Part shown: positions 51,003-60,710 of the stretch, in pieces
How positions within the stretch are numbered: the first letter of the stretch is position 1
Layout: every line of letters starts with the position of its first letter
Source of the DNA: Pantoea latae
GTDB lineage: Bacteria > Pseudomonadota > Gammaproteobacteria > Enterobacterales > Enterobacteriaceae
Assembly (NCBI RefSeq): GCF_002077695.1
Contig: NZ_MWUE01000008.1
Span: 62,001 to 126,000 of the forward strand
Length of the DNA stretch: 64,000 bases
Direction of reading: 5' to 3'
Notes under the pieces: model-generated
Told to the model about the DNA's origin: nothing
Database searches by the model: none
Seen by the model: only the letters and a program-made list of their open reading frames with translations
Program-made: the position numbers and the translations under genes

Positions 51003-52151
51003 TTAGCGCGCCACGCGCAAACCGCCTTCTGCTCCACGGCTAAAGAGCACCTGCCACAGCTGAATATCGCGCGCGCGAAACGCACCCGCGCAGGCGTTGA
51101 GGTAGTAGCTGAACATCCGTTTAAAACGCTCGCCATACTTCTCCGACAGCTGCGGCCAGGCCTGCAGAAACCGTTCATACCAGGCCATCAGCGTGGTGTC
51201 GTAGTCGGCGCCGAAATTGTGCCAGTCTTCGAGAATAAAGTGGGGTTCGCTGGCGTCCGCGATATGGCGCACCGACGGCAGGCAGCCGTTGGGAAAAATA
51301 TATTTATCGATCCAGGGATCGACATTCATATCGGTGCGGATGGCGCCGATGGTGTGCAGCAAAAAGAGGCCGTCCGGCTTCAGATTGCGGTCCACCACGT
51401 CGAAGTAGGTGGCGTAGTTTTTCGGGCCGACATGCTCGAACATGCCGACCGACACGATACGGTCAAACTGCCGATCAAGATCGCGGTAGTCCTGCAGCAG
51501 AATGGTGACGTCGAGCCCTTCGCAGCGCTGCTGCGCCAGCTTCTGCTGTTCCGCCGAAATGGTGACGCCGTGCACGACCGCGCCGTAGTGGCGCGCAGCG
51601 TAGGCCGCCAGCCCGCCCCAGCCGCAGCCGATATCCAGCAGCGTCATGCCTGGCTCAAGCTGCAGCTTGCGGCAGATCATATCGAGCTTCGCTTCCTGCG
51701 CCTGCTCCAGGGTGTCAGCCTCTTTCCAGTAGCCGCAGGAGTACTGCATATAGGGATCAAGCATCAGCGAGAACAGGTCGTTGCCGAGATCGTAATGCTC
51801 TTTGCCCACGATCCAGGCGCGCTTTTTCGACTGCAGGTTGGTCAGACGCGCCGCGGCGACGCGCAGCGTATCTTTGAAGTGGTGCGGCAGCTGCTGATCC
51901 AGCTTGTGCTTCAGCACGCGGTGAAAAAACATATCGAGCCGCTCGCACTCCCACCAGCCATCCATATAGGACTCACCCAGACCGAGTGACCCTTCCTGAA
52001 TGACGCGCTTGAAAAAGTCAGGATGCTTAACCTGGATATCCCAGGGACGACTGCCGTTGATGGCGATATCCGCTTTTTCCAGCATTTCATGGACGATGCG
52101 ATACCAGTGGTTCTCTTCAAGGCTCACTTCTTCTATACACGATGAACTCAT
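51003..52151 (-). CDS. cfa: Cyclopropane-fatty-acyl-phospholipid synthase
   Basis: SAM-dependent enzyme that adds a methylene bridge to unsaturated acyl chains of membrane lipids, protecting against acid and stationary-phase stress; 382 residues as in E. coli. The SAM site LLDIGCGWGGLAAYAA is near residue 170, and QYSCGYWKEADTLEQAQ and VSVGMFEHVGPKNYATYF are conserved. AGAAG..GAGC before the ATG gives a weak ribosome site. Convergent with ribE. Confidence 0.97.
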   Translation of the reverse strand: MSSSCIEEVSLEENHWYRIVHEMLEKADIAINGSRPWDIQVKHPDFFKRVIQEGSLGLGESYMDGWWECERLDMFFHRVLKHKLDQQLPHHFKDTLRVAAARLTNLQSKKRAWIVGKEHYDLGNDLFSLMLDPYMQYSCGYWKEADTLEQAQEAKLDMICRKLQLEPGMTLLDIGCGWGGLAAYAARHYGAVVHGVTISAEQQKLAQQRCEGLDVTILLQDYRDLDRQFDRIVSVGMFEHVGPKNYATYFDVVDRNLKPDGLFLLHTIGAIRTDMNVDPWIDKYIFPNGCLPSVRHIADASEPHFILEDWHNFGADYDTTLMAWYERFLQAWPQLSEKYGERFKRMFSYYLNACAGAFRARDIQLWQVLFSRGAEGGLRVAR

Positions 52152-52458
52152 AGCTTCTCCATCACCTGTCCGCTTGAACCTGAGAAAAGAATAGCCAATT
52201 TCCCAGGCGTTGTGAGAAAAGTCACGGATCGCTCCGTGCGCCTGATATCCGACGTTTTACAGAGGATTGAATCTGAAAATCTTTGTCTGACACAACAGGG
52301 AGGTAATCGTGCAGACACCATCCGGGCGAAAAGGATCGCCTAAGAATAAAACTATTATGTTATTGATTTGTTGCAGATTTATTGACCTGGTCGAGTATAA
52401 GCTCAACCAGGTCAATATTCAACGACTTATTGTTAGGCGGCTAACTATAAAAGTTGCC
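52152..52458. other. Gap between cfa and punC with a long inverted repeat
   Basis: No coding frame is supported here. The right part contains the inverted repeat 52381-52416. The left part should hold the cfa promoters; the stretch beyond 52200 is AT-rich but shows no confident -35/-10 pair. Confidence 0.5.
52381..52416. repeat. Long inverted repeat downstream of punC
   Basis: Arms ATTGACCTGGT (52381-52391) and ACCAGGTCAAT (52406-52416) are exact reverse complements. Inside them, three further pairs (GAG/CTC) follow one C-A mismatch, leaving a six-base loop TATAAG. No T-run follows on either strand, so it is not a standard terminator. Confidence 0.75.
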
Positions 52459-53682
52459 TTAGTGATTATCCTGGCAGGGTGCGGGCGCGTGGACAATATC
52501 CGTTTGTGCGCTGGCGCGTCGCTGCCAGGCATAGCCCGCTGCCGCCAGGAGAATCGTCGTTACCATAATCAGCGTAGTCATCAGCAGCGGTTGTTGTAAA
52601 CCTGCTGAGACCGCGAGGCTGGCAAGAAAGCAGAGGCCGAGCTGCAGCGTGTTCTGCAGCGCGGCGGCTTTACCGGTCGCGTGCGGAAAGGGCAGCAGCG
52701 CGTTCGACACCACGATGGGGTAAATTGCGCCGTTCGCCAGCGCCATGCCGCAAAAAGGCGCCAGCAGGGCGACCAGACTATGGCTGCCGGTCAACGCCAC
52801 GGCGAACAGGGTCGCCACGCTCAGGCTGTAAAGAGCCAGCAGCCAGGGCAGCAGCTGTGCGCCGGCGAAGCGATTAAGCAGCGCGCGGCAGCCGAACCCG
52901 CCTAGTAAAAAGGCGATGGTTTGCGGGATATAGCTCAGGCCAATATCGGCTGGCGTCAGGCCCGCATCGGCGAGAATAAACGGCGAGCCGGTGAGCCAGG
53001 CGAAAAAGCTGGCGGAGCAGGCGGCGTAGATCAGCACGTTGCCGCCATAGACGCCCGAGCGCAGCAGGGCGAAAAAGCCCGGCTGATCGACGGCGGTTTT
53101 CGGCGCGGGCGGGCGAGCAGGCAGGCGCAGCGTCACCAGCATCAGCGCGACGCCGGTGAGCGTCAGCACCAGAAAAATCGAACGCCAGTGAAAATGGCTT
53201 ATCAGCCAGGCGCCGAGCAGCGGCGCCAGCGCAGGCGAGAGCGCCACCAGCGGCATAATGGTGGCAAACACCTTATTGGCGCGCGCGCGCGGATAGCGAT
53301 CCACCACCAGCGCCTGCCAGCTCACGGCTGCGGCGCAGACGCCGATCGCCTGCAGAAAGCGCAGCGCCAGCATCAGCGCGACATTGTCCACCCACAGCAT
53401 GCCGGCGCAGCCGAGCGCGAACAGCGCCAGTCCCATCAGCAGCACCGGCTTGCGGCCGATGCGATCGGAAAGTGGTCCCCAGAACAGCTGGCCGACGGCG
53501 AAGCCCGCCAGGAACAGGCTCATGCTGGCGCTAATCACGCCGGGAGAAGTGTTAAAGCTGAGCTGCATCGCGCCAAAAGCGGGCAGATACATATCGGTCG
53601 CCAGAAAACCCAGCATGCTGAGCAGGGCGAGATAGGGCATAAATCCTTTTGATAACGGCATGGTTTTACTCATTCTCATCAT
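52459..53682 (-). CDS. punC: Purine nucleoside MFS transporter PunC
   Basis: A 407-residue Bcr/CflA-type major facilitator matching E. coli PunC (YdhC), reported to transport purine nucleosides. Shared blocks are [34 protein letters not shown] and [20 protein letters not shown], and [20 protein letters not shown] near the C-terminus. The start may be any of three close Met codons. It is divergent from its activator punR, and purR lies next door, so the locus groups purine control. Confidence 0.9.
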   Translation of the reverse strand: MMRMSKTMPLSKGFMPYLALLSMLGFLATDMYLPAFGAMQLSFNTSPGVISASMSLFLAGFAVGQLFWGPLSDRIGRKPVLLMGLALFALGCAGMLWVDNVALMLALRFLQAIGVCAAAVSWQALVVDRYPRARANKVFATIMPLVALSPALAPLLGAWLISHFHWRSIFLVLTLTGVALMLVTLRLPARPPAPKTAVDQPGFFALLRSGVYGGNVLIYAACSASFFAWLTGSPFILADAGLTPADIGLSYIPQTIAFLLGGFGCRALLNRFAGAQLLPWLLALYSLSVATLFAVALTGSHSLVALLAPFCGMALANGAIYPIVVSNALLPFPHATGKAAALQNTLQLGLCFLASLAVSAGLQQPLLMTTLIMVTTILLAAAGYAWQRRASAQTDIVHAPAPCQDNH

Positions 53683-53784
53683 TAGTCAGGCAGGTTAAAC
53701 GCGGCAAAGTGTAAAAGGGTGCGCCCGCCGCTGTGAAACGCTAATATTTGCCGAGTGCTGTGAAAAAATTTGAAAGGAAAAAGC

Positions 53785-54690
53785 ATGTGGTCTGAATACG
53801 CCCTGGAGGTGGTTGACGCGGTGGCGCGCACCGGCAGCTTTAGTGCGGCCGCCGAAGAGCTGCACCGCGTGCCCTCTGCCGTCAGCTATACGGTGCGTCA
53901 GCTGGAAACCTGGCTGGCGGTGCCGCTGTTCGAACGTCAGCATCGCAACGTGGCGTTGACCGCCGCCGGCGAACATTTTGTGCGCGAAGGGCGCGAGGTT
54001 ATCAAAAAAATGCTTGCCACGCGCCGCCAGTGCCAGCAGCTGGCGAACGGCTGGCGCGGGCAGTTGAGCATCGCGGTGGATCGCATCGTCAAGCTACCGC
54101 GCAGCCGTCAGCTGGTCACCGACTTCTACCGTCACTTCCCCGACATGGAATTGCACATTAGCTACGAAGTCTTTAACGGCGTCTGGGATGCGCTGGCTGA
54201 CGGACGCGTCGACGTCGCTATCGGCGCAACGCAGGCGATCCCGGTCGGCGGACGCTTCTCCTTTCGCGATATGGGCGCGCTCAACTGGCGCTGCGTGGTG
54301 GCGCGCCAGCATCCGCTCACCCAGCAGCCGCGGCTCGATGACGACGCGCTGCGCGCCTGGCCGTCGCTGGTGCTGGAGGATACCGCGCGCGCGCTGCCGC
54401 GCCGCATGACCTGGACGCTCGACAATCAGCGACGGCTGGTGGTGCCGGACTGGCAGGCGGGGCTGGCGTGCGTGCTGGAGGGATTATGCGTGGCGATGAT
54501 GCCGGGCCATCTGGCGCGCCCGCTGCTGGATAAAGGCGATCTGGCGGAGCTGGCGCTGCCGGCGCCTTTTCCCGAGAGTCCCTGCTGCGTCAGCTGGTCG
54601 GAAGCGGGCGCATCGCCCGCGCTAGGCTGGCTGCTTAGCTATCTGGGCGATGCGCAAACCCTTAATCAGGAGTGGCTGAGCGAGGATTAA
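53785..54690 (+). CDS. punR: LysR-family activator PunR
   Basis: LysR-type regulator that in E. coli (YdhB) activates punC, 301 residues. The N-terminal winged helix reads [20 protein letters not shown] followed by [21 protein letters not shown]; the effector domain covers about residues 90-295. The ATG at 53785 has AAAGGAAA five bases upstream; earlier in-frame TTG is rejected. It ends overlapping the purR stop by four bases (convergent). Confidence 0.9.
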   Translation: MWSEYALEVVDAVARTGSFSAAAEELHRVPSAVSYTVRQLETWLAVPLFERQHRNVALTAAGEHFVREGREVIKKMLATRRQCQQLANGWRGQLSIAVDRIVKLPRSRQLVTDFYRHFPDMELHISYEVFNGVWDALADGRVDVAIGATQAIPVGGRFSFRDMGALNWRCVVARQHPLTQQPRLDDDALRAWPSLVLEDTARALPRRMTWTLDNQRRLVVPDWQAGLACVLEGLCVAMMPGHLARPLLDKGDLAELALPAPFPESPCCVSWSEAGASPALGWLLSYLGDAQTLNQEWLSED

Positions 54691-55712
54691 CGGCGGTAGT
54701 CGCGGAACGGGCCGTCGCCGACCGAGCGGCGCTCGATCAGGGTCGGATGCACCTCAATGGTCTGCGACTCTTCGCGTTTGCTGGTGATGCGGTCCAGCAG
54801 CATCTCCAGCGCTTTCTCGCCCAGCTGCGCTTTCGGCTGATGCACGGTGGTCAGCGCTGGCGTAAAGTAGCGCGCGTTGCGCACGTTGTCATAGCCGATC
54901 ACCGAAATATCCTGCGGCACGCGCAGTCCCATCTCGTCGGCGGCGCAGATAGCGCCCATCGCCATGATATCGCCGCCGCAAAAGATCGCCGTTGGACGCT
55001 GCTTCTGCTGCAGGATCTGCTGCATCGCCTGGTAGCCCGACTCCGGCTCGAAATCACCCTGTACGATCCACTCCGCGCGCACCGCGATGCCTGCTTCCTC
55101 CAGCGCTTTTAAAAAGCCCGCGTGGCGTCCGCCGCCGGTGTTGCGCTCCAGCTGGCCGGGAATGGCGCCGATATCGCGGTGACCGCGTTCAATCAGATAG
55201 CGTCCCGCCAGATAGCCGCCCTGGAAAGCGTTATCCAGCACGGTATCGGTAAAGTCGGCGCGCGATTCGCCCCAGTCCATGACCACCATGGGAATATTGC
55301 GGTTCTCTTCCAGCATCTTCAGCAGGTCGTCAGGATACTCAGAGCACATCACCAGCAGACCATCGACGCGCTTTTGCGCCATCATCGACAGGTAGGCGCG
55401 CTGCTTCTGCAGATCGTTGTGGGCATTGCCGAGGATCAGGGTATAGCCGCGCTCAAAGCAGTGATGCTCGACCGCCTCAATGATTTCGGCGAAATAGGGT
55501 GCCTCGCTGGAGGTGGCGAGCAGCCCCAGCGTTTTCGTGTGATTAACCTTCAGGCTACGCGCGACGGCGCTGGGCGAATAGTGCAGTTCCTGAATCGCCT
55601 GCCAGACGGCGTTGCGCGTCTCTTCCGCGACAAAGCGCGTTTTATTGATAACGTGAGAAACGGTGGTTGTGGAGACACCGGCGCGCTTCGCGACATCTTT
55701 GATTGTTGCCAT
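54687..55712 (-). CDS. purR: Purine repressor PurR
   Basis: LacI-family repressor that binds hypoxanthine or guanine and represses purine synthesis genes, 341 residues like E. coli PurR. The HTH and hinge read [20 protein letters not shown] and RSLKVNHTK. The ligand-binding domain contains the corepressor residues in the regions [15 protein letters not shown] and [23 protein letters not shown]-type box lies upstream for autoregulation. Confidence 0.97.
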   Translation of the reverse strand: MATIKDVAKRAGVSTTTVSHVINKTRFVAEETRNAVWQAIQELHYSPSAVARSLKVNHTKTLGLLATSSEAPYFAEIIEAVEHHCFERGYTLILGNAHNDLQKQRAYLSMMAQKRVDGLLVMCSEYPDDLLKMLEENRNIPMVVMDWGESRADFTDTVLDNAFQGGYLAGRYLIERGHRDIGAIPGQLERNTGGGRHAGFLKALEEAGIAVRAEWIVQGDFEPESGYQAMQQILQQKQRPTAIFCGGDIMAMGAICAADEMGLRVPQDISVIGYDNVRNARYFTPALTTVHQPKAQLGEKALEMLLDRITSKREESQTIEVHPTLIERRSVGDGPFRDYRR

Positions 55713-55997
55713 TAAAAAGAGACTCCAGAACTTATCAGTAAGCCGCTGATAAGCATAATGTTAATCGTTTGCGTCCGCCAGGATGGTTTTCTGTTAATTC
55801 GCTACAGTTTTTTGTCGGTGAAACACGCACTGGGCAGGACAAAACAGGGGCTGTTGCGTGCGAACGGCACGGGCGTTGCGTCAGTTGCGCAACAAAGGCG
55901 GGGATTCTAGCAAGGCTTGCGGGATAAAACGAGATTTTTACCGGCGACTATGGGAAAATCCGCAAGACCCTGACAATTGTGTGGATAAGGAGTAGCA
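55713..55997. promoter_or_regulatory. Divergent region purR/ynhF
   Basis: Holds the PUR-type box (55759-55774) and a perfect GTTGCGCAAC palindrome (55884-55893). No other gene is supported. Confidence 0.5.
55759..55774. promoter_or_regulatory. PUR-type box upstream of purR
   Basis: TGTTAATCGTTTGCGT matches the PurR operator ACGCAAACGTTTGCGT at 11 of 16 positions, with the right half (CGTTTGCGT) intact. It lies about 47 bases before purR; PurR autoregulation is known in E. coli. Confidence 0.68.
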
Positions 55998-56087
55998 ATG
56001 AGCACAGATTTAAAACTGGCGCTGATGACCACCGGCGCGGCGCTGCTGATGATCGTGGCCTTTAGCTTTACCGCCGTGATGCACTAA
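55998..56087 (+). CDS. ynhF: Small membrane protein YnhF
   Basis: A 29-residue protein, MSTDLKLALMTTGAALLMIV... ending FTAVMH, with a single hydrophobic helix. Start MSTDLK, length and position beside purR match E. coli YnhF, a known stress-linked small inner-membrane protein that keeps its formyl-Met. AAGGAG lies five bases before the ATG. Function is not known. A strong terminator follows 14 bases after the stop. Confidence 0.9.
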   Translation: MSTDLKLALMTTGAALLMIVAFSFTAVMH

Positions 56088-56100
56088 CAGCAGCAATAAA

Positions 56101-56124
56101 AAAACCGGGGACATCCCCGGTTTT
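56101..56124. terminator. Bidirectional terminator ynhF/mepH
   Basis: Arms AAAACCGGGGA and TCCCCGGTTTT with a two-base centre, flanked by A and T runs, between convergent genes. Confidence 0.92.
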
Positions 56125-56132
56125 CTTTTTTC

Positions 56133-56933
56133 TTAGCGAATGGTTTTCGGCGTCATCATACGGCGCGCGCCGATATAGTGGCGCTGCCAGTAATCTTCCG
56201 ACAGCGCGCTAATCTGAATATCTTTCCCGGTGCGCGGCGACTGAATGAACTTGCCGTTGCCGAGGTAAACCCCAACGTGATCCGCCGTGCCGCGGCCATT
56301 GATGCGGAAGAAGACCAGATCGCCTTTCTCCAGCGACTCGCGCTTCACCTCTGCGGCGTCGCGCAGGTGGTACATCTCATTGGCGGTGCGCGGGATGCGG
56401 AATTTTACTAAGTCCTTATAGGCGTACCAGACCAGGCCGCTGCAGTCGAAACCGGTATGCGGCGAGGTGCCGCCCCACTGATAAGGCTTGCCCAGCTGAC
56501 CCATCAGCTTGGTCATCGCGGTTTCGCGCGCTTTTTGATAGCGCAGGCGATGGGACTTGCTCATTTTAATGGTGGTAGGATCGTCCGCTTCCAGCAGCCC
56601 GGCGCCCGCGGTTTTAGCCGTGCTTAACGGGCGCTGATGACCATAGCGCTTACGGGTGTTTTTAGCGGATTTTTTCTTGTCGCTGGCGGGATGAGAGAGG
56701 GCGGCCGTGTCGAGTTTCTGCTGTTTTTTCAGTTTGAGTTTTTGCGCAGTCGAGGGGCGAGATTTTTTGGCGCTGGTTTTCACCGGACGGCGTTTGCGCC
56801 GCTCATCTTCACGCGCGCTCTTTTTTTCCGCTTTATGCAGACTGGCGTTAACCGGCGTTTGCGGCGAAGCCGACGCAATGTTCAGAAACAGCTGCGCGAA
56901 AGCTAAGATAAAAAGCGTAATCAGTAATCGCAT
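56133..56933 (-). CDS. mepH: Murein DD-endopeptidase MepH (NlpC/P60)
   Basis: Periplasmic endopeptidase that cuts DAP-Ala cross-links so that the wall can grow, 266 residues. A signal peptide (to about residue 22) is followed by a very basic Lys/Arg/Ser-rich linker (about 30-110) and the NlpC/P60 domain (about 140-262) with catalytic Cys in GFDCSGLVWYAY and His in TADHVGVYLGNGKFI. E. coli MepH (YdhO) is similar in length. In E. coli sodB and ydhP lie between mepH and ynhF; here the gap is 45 bases. Confidence 0.93.
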   Translation of the reverse strand: MRLLITLFILAFAQLFLNIASASPQTPVNASLHKAEKKSAREDERRKRRPVKTSAKKSRPSTAQKLKLKKQQKLDTAALSHPASDKKKSAKNTRKRYGHQRPLSTAKTAGAGLLEADDPTTIKMSKSHRLRYQKARETAMTKLMGQLGKPYQWGGTSPHTGFDCSGLVWYAYKDLVKFRIPRTANEMYHLRDAAEVKRESLEKGDLVFFRINGRGTADHVGVYLGNGKFIQSPRTGKDIQISALSEDYWQRHYIGARRMMTPKTIR

Positions 56934-57298
56934 CGTCCGGTTTCAGGGTTAGCGGTTACGACAACAGGCCGTAACGAGGTTAGAAAAATCTGATCGGTGA
57001 TCAGCGCCGGGGCCATTCTAAGCCAGGTTTTTTTCAAAAGTTAAGCCATTTTTCTATTAAACTGTTACAGGGTTGCAACTGTCTCTTAAATGAGCAATTT
57101 CAGCAGGTTATAGCAGCAAAATTATTACCAGTTATGAATAGCTTAGGTTTTGATTATCGTCAGGAAAAAGCAGATCTTTAGTTGAGAACTTAACAAACAT
57201 GGCGGTTTCACCTGACAAGCGAGAAATTGTCGTTTTCAGTGATGGGGCGAAGTCGCTACAATAAACAAACACGAAGTAGGGAATTAAGGAAGGCAATT
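56934..57298. other. Divergent gap mepH/grxD
   Basis: AT-rich, no supported gene. A candidate grxD promoter is TTTTCA (57233-57238), 18 bases, TACAAT (57257-57262), giving a short leader. No iron or IscR site was placed with confidence. Confidence 0.45.
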
Positions 57299-57631
57299 AT
57301 GAGTACTGTAGAAAAAATTCAGCGCCAGATCGCAGAAAACCCGGTCCTGCTGTACATGAAAGGTTCGCCGAAGCTGCCAAGCTGCGGTTTCTCCTCGCAG
57401 GCGGTGCAGGCGCTTTCCGCCTGCGGCGAGCGCTTTGCCTACGTGGATATTCTGCAGAACCCTGATATTCGCGCCGAGCTGCCGAAATACGCCAACTGGC
57501 CGACCTTCCCGCAGCTGTGGGTTGACGGCGAGCTGGTAGGCGGCTGCGACATTATCGTGGAGATGTTTCAGCGCGGCGAACTGCAGTCGCTGATCAAAGA
57601 GACCGCGGAAAAGCACAAAGAAGCGGAATAA
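57299..57631 (+). CDS. grxD: Monothiol glutaredoxin GrxD
   Basis: CGFS-type glutaredoxin that binds and transfers 2Fe-2S clusters with glutathione and BolA proteins, 110 residues. The motif MKGSPKLPSCGFSSQAVQA is near residue 22-40; WPTFPQLWVDGELVGGCD is the glutathione-binding part. ATG at 57299 is chosen since AAGGAAGG lies just upstream and the N-terminus MSTVEKIQRQIAENP matches E. coli. In E. coli lhr lies between rnt and grxD; here it is absent. Confidence 0.96.
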   Translation: MSTVEKIQRQIAENPVLLYMKGSPKLPSCGFSSQAVQALSACGERFAYVDILQNPDIRAELPKYANWPTFPQLWVDGELVGGCDIIVEMFQRGELQSLIKETAEKHKEAE

Positions 57632-57638
57632 ATAAAAG

Positions 57639-57662
57639 AGCCGACGCCAGTCGGCTTTTTTT
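57639..57662. terminator. Terminator grxD/rnt
   Basis: Stem AGCCGAC/GTCGGCT with a four-base loop and seven T on the plus strand; lies between the convergent stops. Confidence 0.9.
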
Positions 57663-57666
57663 ATGC

Positions 57667-58338
57667 TCAGGCCGATGCGGCCTGCTGCTCGTCGTCGCCT
57701 TCTGCCATCGGCAGCGGCCAGCCGCCCAGGCGTTTCCAGCGGTTCACCAGCTCGCAAAACAGCGTCGCCGTCTGCTCGGTGTCGTAGAGCGCGGAGTGCG
57801 CCTGCGTGCTGTCAAAATCCATGCCCGCCGCCTTGCAGGCTTTCGCCAGTACCGTCTGCCCCAGCACCAGCCCGCTCAGCGCCGCGGTGTCGAAGGTGGC
57901 GAACGGGTGAAAAGGGTTACGCTTGAGCGCGGCGCGCCCGGCGGCGGCCATCATAAAGTTCAGATCGAACGTCGCGTTATGCGCCACCATAATGGCGCGA
58001 TTGCAGTGGTGATCCTTGATGCCTTTGCGCACCATCTTAAAGATGGCGTGCAGCGCCTCATATTCGCTGACCGCGCCGCGCAGGGGATTGCTGGGATCGA
58101 TGCCGGTAAACGCCAGCGCTTCCGGATGAAGCAGCGACCCTTCAAAGGGTTCAACGTGAAAATGCAGCGTCTGGTCGCGATGCAGCCAGCCGTCCTCATC
58201 CATTTTCAGCGTGGTGGCGGCGATCTCCAGCAGCGCATCGGTCTGCGCGTTAAAGCCCGCGGTCTCGACATCGATCACCACAGGATAAAAGCCTCGGAAA
58301 CGTTGATTTAGCGCGTTCAGGGAGTTCGTTTCAGACAT
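57667..58338 (-). CDS. rnt: Ribonuclease T
   Basis: DEDDh 3'-5' exonuclease that trims tRNA and other stable RNA 3' ends, 223 residues. Exo [23 protein letters not shown] (Asp, Glu), Exo [14 protein letters not shown], and Exo [15 protein letters not shown] (His, Asp) are intact. The start at 58338 (MSETNSL) is favoured by length and spacing; an in-frame ATG two codons upstream (58344) is possible. The tail is about eight residues longer than E. coli. Confidence 0.95.
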   Translation of the reverse strand: MSETNSLNALNQRFRGFYPVVIDVETAGFNAQTDALLEIAATTLKMDEDGWLHRDQTLHFHVEPFEGSLLHPEALAFTGIDPSNPLRGAVSEYEALHAIFKMVRKGIKDHHCNRAIMVAHNATFDLNFMMAAAGRAALKRNPFHPFATFDTAALSGLVLGQTVLAKACKAAGMDFDSTQAHSALYDTEQTATLFCELVNRWKRLGGWPLPMAEGDDEQQAASA

Positions 58339-58410
58339 CAGCATCTCATAGCAGGAATTGGGCAGCGCGCATTATGGCAAAAAAAAAGAGAGGGTGCAGC
58401 AGCAGGGAAG

Positions 58411-58442
58411 GCTTCAGCCCGCCGCAGAGAGCAGGCTGAAGC
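58411..58442 (-). terminator. Inverted repeat after gloA
   Basis: Nine-base arms GCTTCAGCC and GGCTGAAGC with a 14-base loop, directly past the gloA stop. A run of T on the minus strand lies about 25 bases further (58378-58387), so termination is possible but not classical. Confidence 0.45.
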
Positions 58443-58449
58443 GGCAAAC

Positions 58450-58857
58450 TTAGTTGCCCAGACCGTGACCGGCGTGTTTATTTTCGATCAGTTCGATCTT
58501 GTATCCGTCTGGATCTTCGACGAAGGCAATAATGGTCGAGCCGCCTTTCACCGGACCCGCTTCACGCGTTACGTTGCCGCCCGCGTTGCGAATGCGGTCG
58601 CAGGTCGCCGCCACGTCATCCACGCCCAGCGCGATATGACCGTAGGCGTTGCCGAGATCGTAGCTCTCGACGCCCCAGTTGTAGGTCAGTTCGATCACCG
58701 CGCCTTCGCTCTCTTCGGTGTAGCCCACGAATGCCAGCGTGTATTTGTATTCAGTGTTTTCGCTCTGACGCAGCACGCGCATGCCCAGCACGCGGGTGTA
58801 GAAATCGATGGAACGTTGCAGATCGCCAACGCGTAACATGGTGTGAAGTAAACGCAT
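58450..58857 (-). CDS. gloA: Glyoxalase I
   Basis: Ni2+-dependent lactoylglutathione lyase that detoxifies methylglyoxal, 135 residues as in E. coli. Metal ligands: His in [12 protein letters not shown], Glu in [11 protein letters not shown], His in [10 protein letters not shown] and Glu in [11 protein letters not shown] at 58857 has AGAGGATG upstream. It is downstream of nemR-nemA on the same strand with a 111-base gap; in E. coli nemRA-gloA can be one transcript induced by electrophiles. Confidence 0.97.
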   Translation of the reverse strand: MRLLHTMLRVGDLQRSIDFYTRVLGMRVLRQSENTEYKYTLAFVGYTEESEGAVIELTYNWGVESYDLGNAYGHIALGVDDVAATCDRIRNAGGNVTREAGPVKGGSTIIAFVEDPDGYKIELIENKHAGHGLGN

Positions 58858-58968
58858 AACATCCTCTTTTATTGAATCGCCATCTTCCGATGGCGCAAAC
58901 GCTAAGTATAGCGGTGAAAATAGCAAAAAACGGACGCTGACGTAACCGTTGTCGCGCCAGCGTCGCGC

Positions 58969-60066
58969 TTAAAGCGTGGGGTAGTCGGTGTAGCCTTCCG
59001 CGCCGCCGCCGTAGAAACTTTCCGGGCGCTGCGGGTTGAGGGGGGCGTCCTGCTGCAGGCGCGCCACCAGATCGGGGTTGGCGATAAAGTCGCGGCCAAA
59101 GGCCACGGCGTCGATCAGGCCGCGCGCGATCAGGTTGTCCGCTTTCTCGACGCTGTAGGCGCCGGCGCCGATAATCACGCCAGGGAACAGCGCGCGCACT
59201 TTTTCGCGGAAGGCGTCGGTGTAAGGCTTACCGCCCGCCCAGTCCGGTTCGGAGAGGTGCAGATAGGCGATATTGCGCTTCGCCAGCTCGCCGATATACC
59301 ACAGCGCCGCCTCTTCCTCATCAGGGCCGTTATCCAGATTCTGGAAACTGCCGATAGGCGAGACGCGAATGCCGATACGGTCGGCGGACCAGTTGGCAAT
59401 AGCGGCGTCTACCACTTCCAGCGCGAAACGGCCGCGCTTCTCGATGCTGCCGCCATACTCATCGGTGCGGCGGTTGGAATCAGGTGCCAGGAACTGGTGC
59501 ATCAGGTAGCCGTGTGCCGAATGCAGCTCCAGCAGATCGAAATCCGCCTCGCGCGCGTTGGCGGCGGCCTGGCCGAAGTCCGCCACAATCTGCCTGATTT
59601 CGGCGACGGTCAGGGCGCGCGGCGTAGAGGTCTCTTCGCGATAAACGCTGCCATCTTCCGCGCGCAGCGAGGTGCGAGTGCCAGCGGCCAAAGCAGATGG
59701 CGCGACAGGCGCATTGCCTTCCGGCTGGACGCTGTAATGGGAAATACGGCCGGTATGCCACAGCTGAACGGCGCTGTGGCCGCCTGCCTCATGAATGCCG
59801 GCGTTGATCGCTTTCCACGCGGCGATCTGCTGCTGGGTGTGCAGGCCCGGCGCGCCGGCATAGCCTTTCGCCTGGAAGGAGACCTGCGTCGCCTCAGTGA
59901 TGATTAGACCGGCGCTGGCGCGCTGGCGATAATATTCGCCCATCAGCGGAGTCGGTACGTCGCCGGGTTCGATGCTGCGCAGGCGCGTCAGCGGCGCCAT
60001 AAATACGCGGTTGGGTACGGTGATCGCGCCCACTTTAAGCGGGCTAAACAGCCGGGAACTTGCCAT
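58969..60066 (-). CDS. nemA: N-ethylmaleimide reductase (old yellow enzyme family)
   Basis: FMN flavoprotein that reduces N-ethylmaleimide, nitrate esters, TNT-like compounds and chromate, 365 residues as in E. coli. The barrel carries [37 protein letters not shown] with the substrate-binding His residues, and [21 protein letters not shown] precedes the ATG at 60066. The operon order is nemR-nemA; a NemR-like motif lies between them. Confidence 0.96.
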   Translation of the reverse strand: MASSRLFSPLKVGAITVPNRVFMAPLTRLRSIEPGDVPTPLMGEYYRQRASAGLIITEATQVSFQAKGYAGAPGLHTQQQIAAWKAINAGIHEAGGHSAVQLWHTGRISHYSVQPEGNAPVAPSALAAGTRTSLRAEDGSVYREETSTPRALTVAEIRQIVADFGQAAANAREADFDLLELHSAHGYLMHQFLAPDSNRRTDEYGGSIEKRGRFALEVVDAAIANWSADRIGIRVSPIGSFQNLDNGPDEEEAALWYIGELAKRNIAYLHLSEPDWAGGKPYTDAFREKVRALFPGVIIGAGAYSVEKADNLIARGLIDAVAFGRDFIANPDLVARLQQDAPLNPQRPESFYGGGAEGYTDYPTL

Positions 60067-60080
60067 AACATCTCCTGTAG

Positions 60081-60092
60081 TAGACCGGTCAA
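60081..60092. promoter_or_regulatory. NemR-like motif between nemR and nemA
   Basis: TAGACCGGTCAA contains both halves of the NemR operator (TAGACC and GGTCTA type) with no spacer instead of the usual four bases, 15 bases before nemA. It may be a weak or degenerate second site. Confidence 0.35.
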
Positions 60093-60114
60093 CTATCAAT
60101 CAAGGTTTTTTAAA

Positions 60115-60696
60115 TCAGGGCGTGCTCAGCCACTGTTCGAGAGTTCTTAGCGCCAGACGCAGCGGCTGCGCTTCACGAGAAAGCTTGCTCTGCAGGCTCG
60201 CGCCCAGCCATAAAATATAGATCAGCTGCGCCATCTCGCGCGGCGCGTAAGGCAACGGCTCATCCGCCTCGAGCGTCTGCGCGTAAAGCGCAATGATGCG
60301 GCTGGCGCCATGCTGCAGCGCGTCGCGCATCGGCTCGGAGAGATCGCACACTTCGGCAGAGAGCTTCACCGCCAGGCAGCCGACGAGCTGTCCCCGTTCG
60401 CTGAACAGCTGTTCCGCCTGACGAAAGTGGTGCAACAGCCGCTGGCGCGGCGGCGCCTCGCCCTGGCGCAGCTGCGCCTCGAGCTGCTGATAAAGCGCGT
60501 GAAAGTAGCGCTCCAGCAGCGCCACGCCGAACGCCTCTTTCGAGCGGAAGTAGTAATAAAAAGAGCCTTTCGGCACCTCTGCCCGCGCCAGCAGCTCGCT
60601 CAGCCCCATGCCGGTAAAGCCCCGCTGCAGGCAGAGCTGCTCGCCGGTGGCGAGCAGATGTTCACGGGTGTCGGTACGGGGTAGCGTCTTGTTCAT
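60115..60696 (-). CDS. nemR: Electrophile-sensing repressor NemR (TetR family)
   Basis: TetR-family repressor of nemRA-gloA that is inactivated by N-ethylmaleimide, quinones, bleach and methylglyoxal. It has 193 residues. HTH at about 10-55 (GFTGMGLSELLARAEVPKGS). Cys 22, 107 and 117 (LCLQRG, GCLAVKLSAEVC) match E. coli C21, C106 and C116, and the Lys partner in LGASLQSKLSRE is present, so the redox switch looks intact. The start at 60696 is by similarity (MNKTLPRTDTREHLLATGEQ). A NemR box lies upstream. Confidence 0.95.
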   Translation of the reverse strand: MNKTLPRTDTREHLLATGEQLCLQRGFTGMGLSELLARAEVPKGSFYYYFRSKEAFGVALLERYFHALYQQLEAQLRQGEAPPRQRLLHHFRQAEQLFSERGQLVGCLAVKLSAEVCDLSEPMRDALQHGASRIIALYAQTLEADEPLPYAPREMAQLIYILWLGASLQSKLSREAQPLRLALRTLEQWLSTP

Positions 60697-60710
60697 GGCG
60701 GTTAAGGTAG

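Noticed and set aside
52309..52599. Plus-strand open frame across the cfa-punC gap
   Set aside because: Its second half is antisense to punC; composition is unlike a protein and no ribosome site is present.
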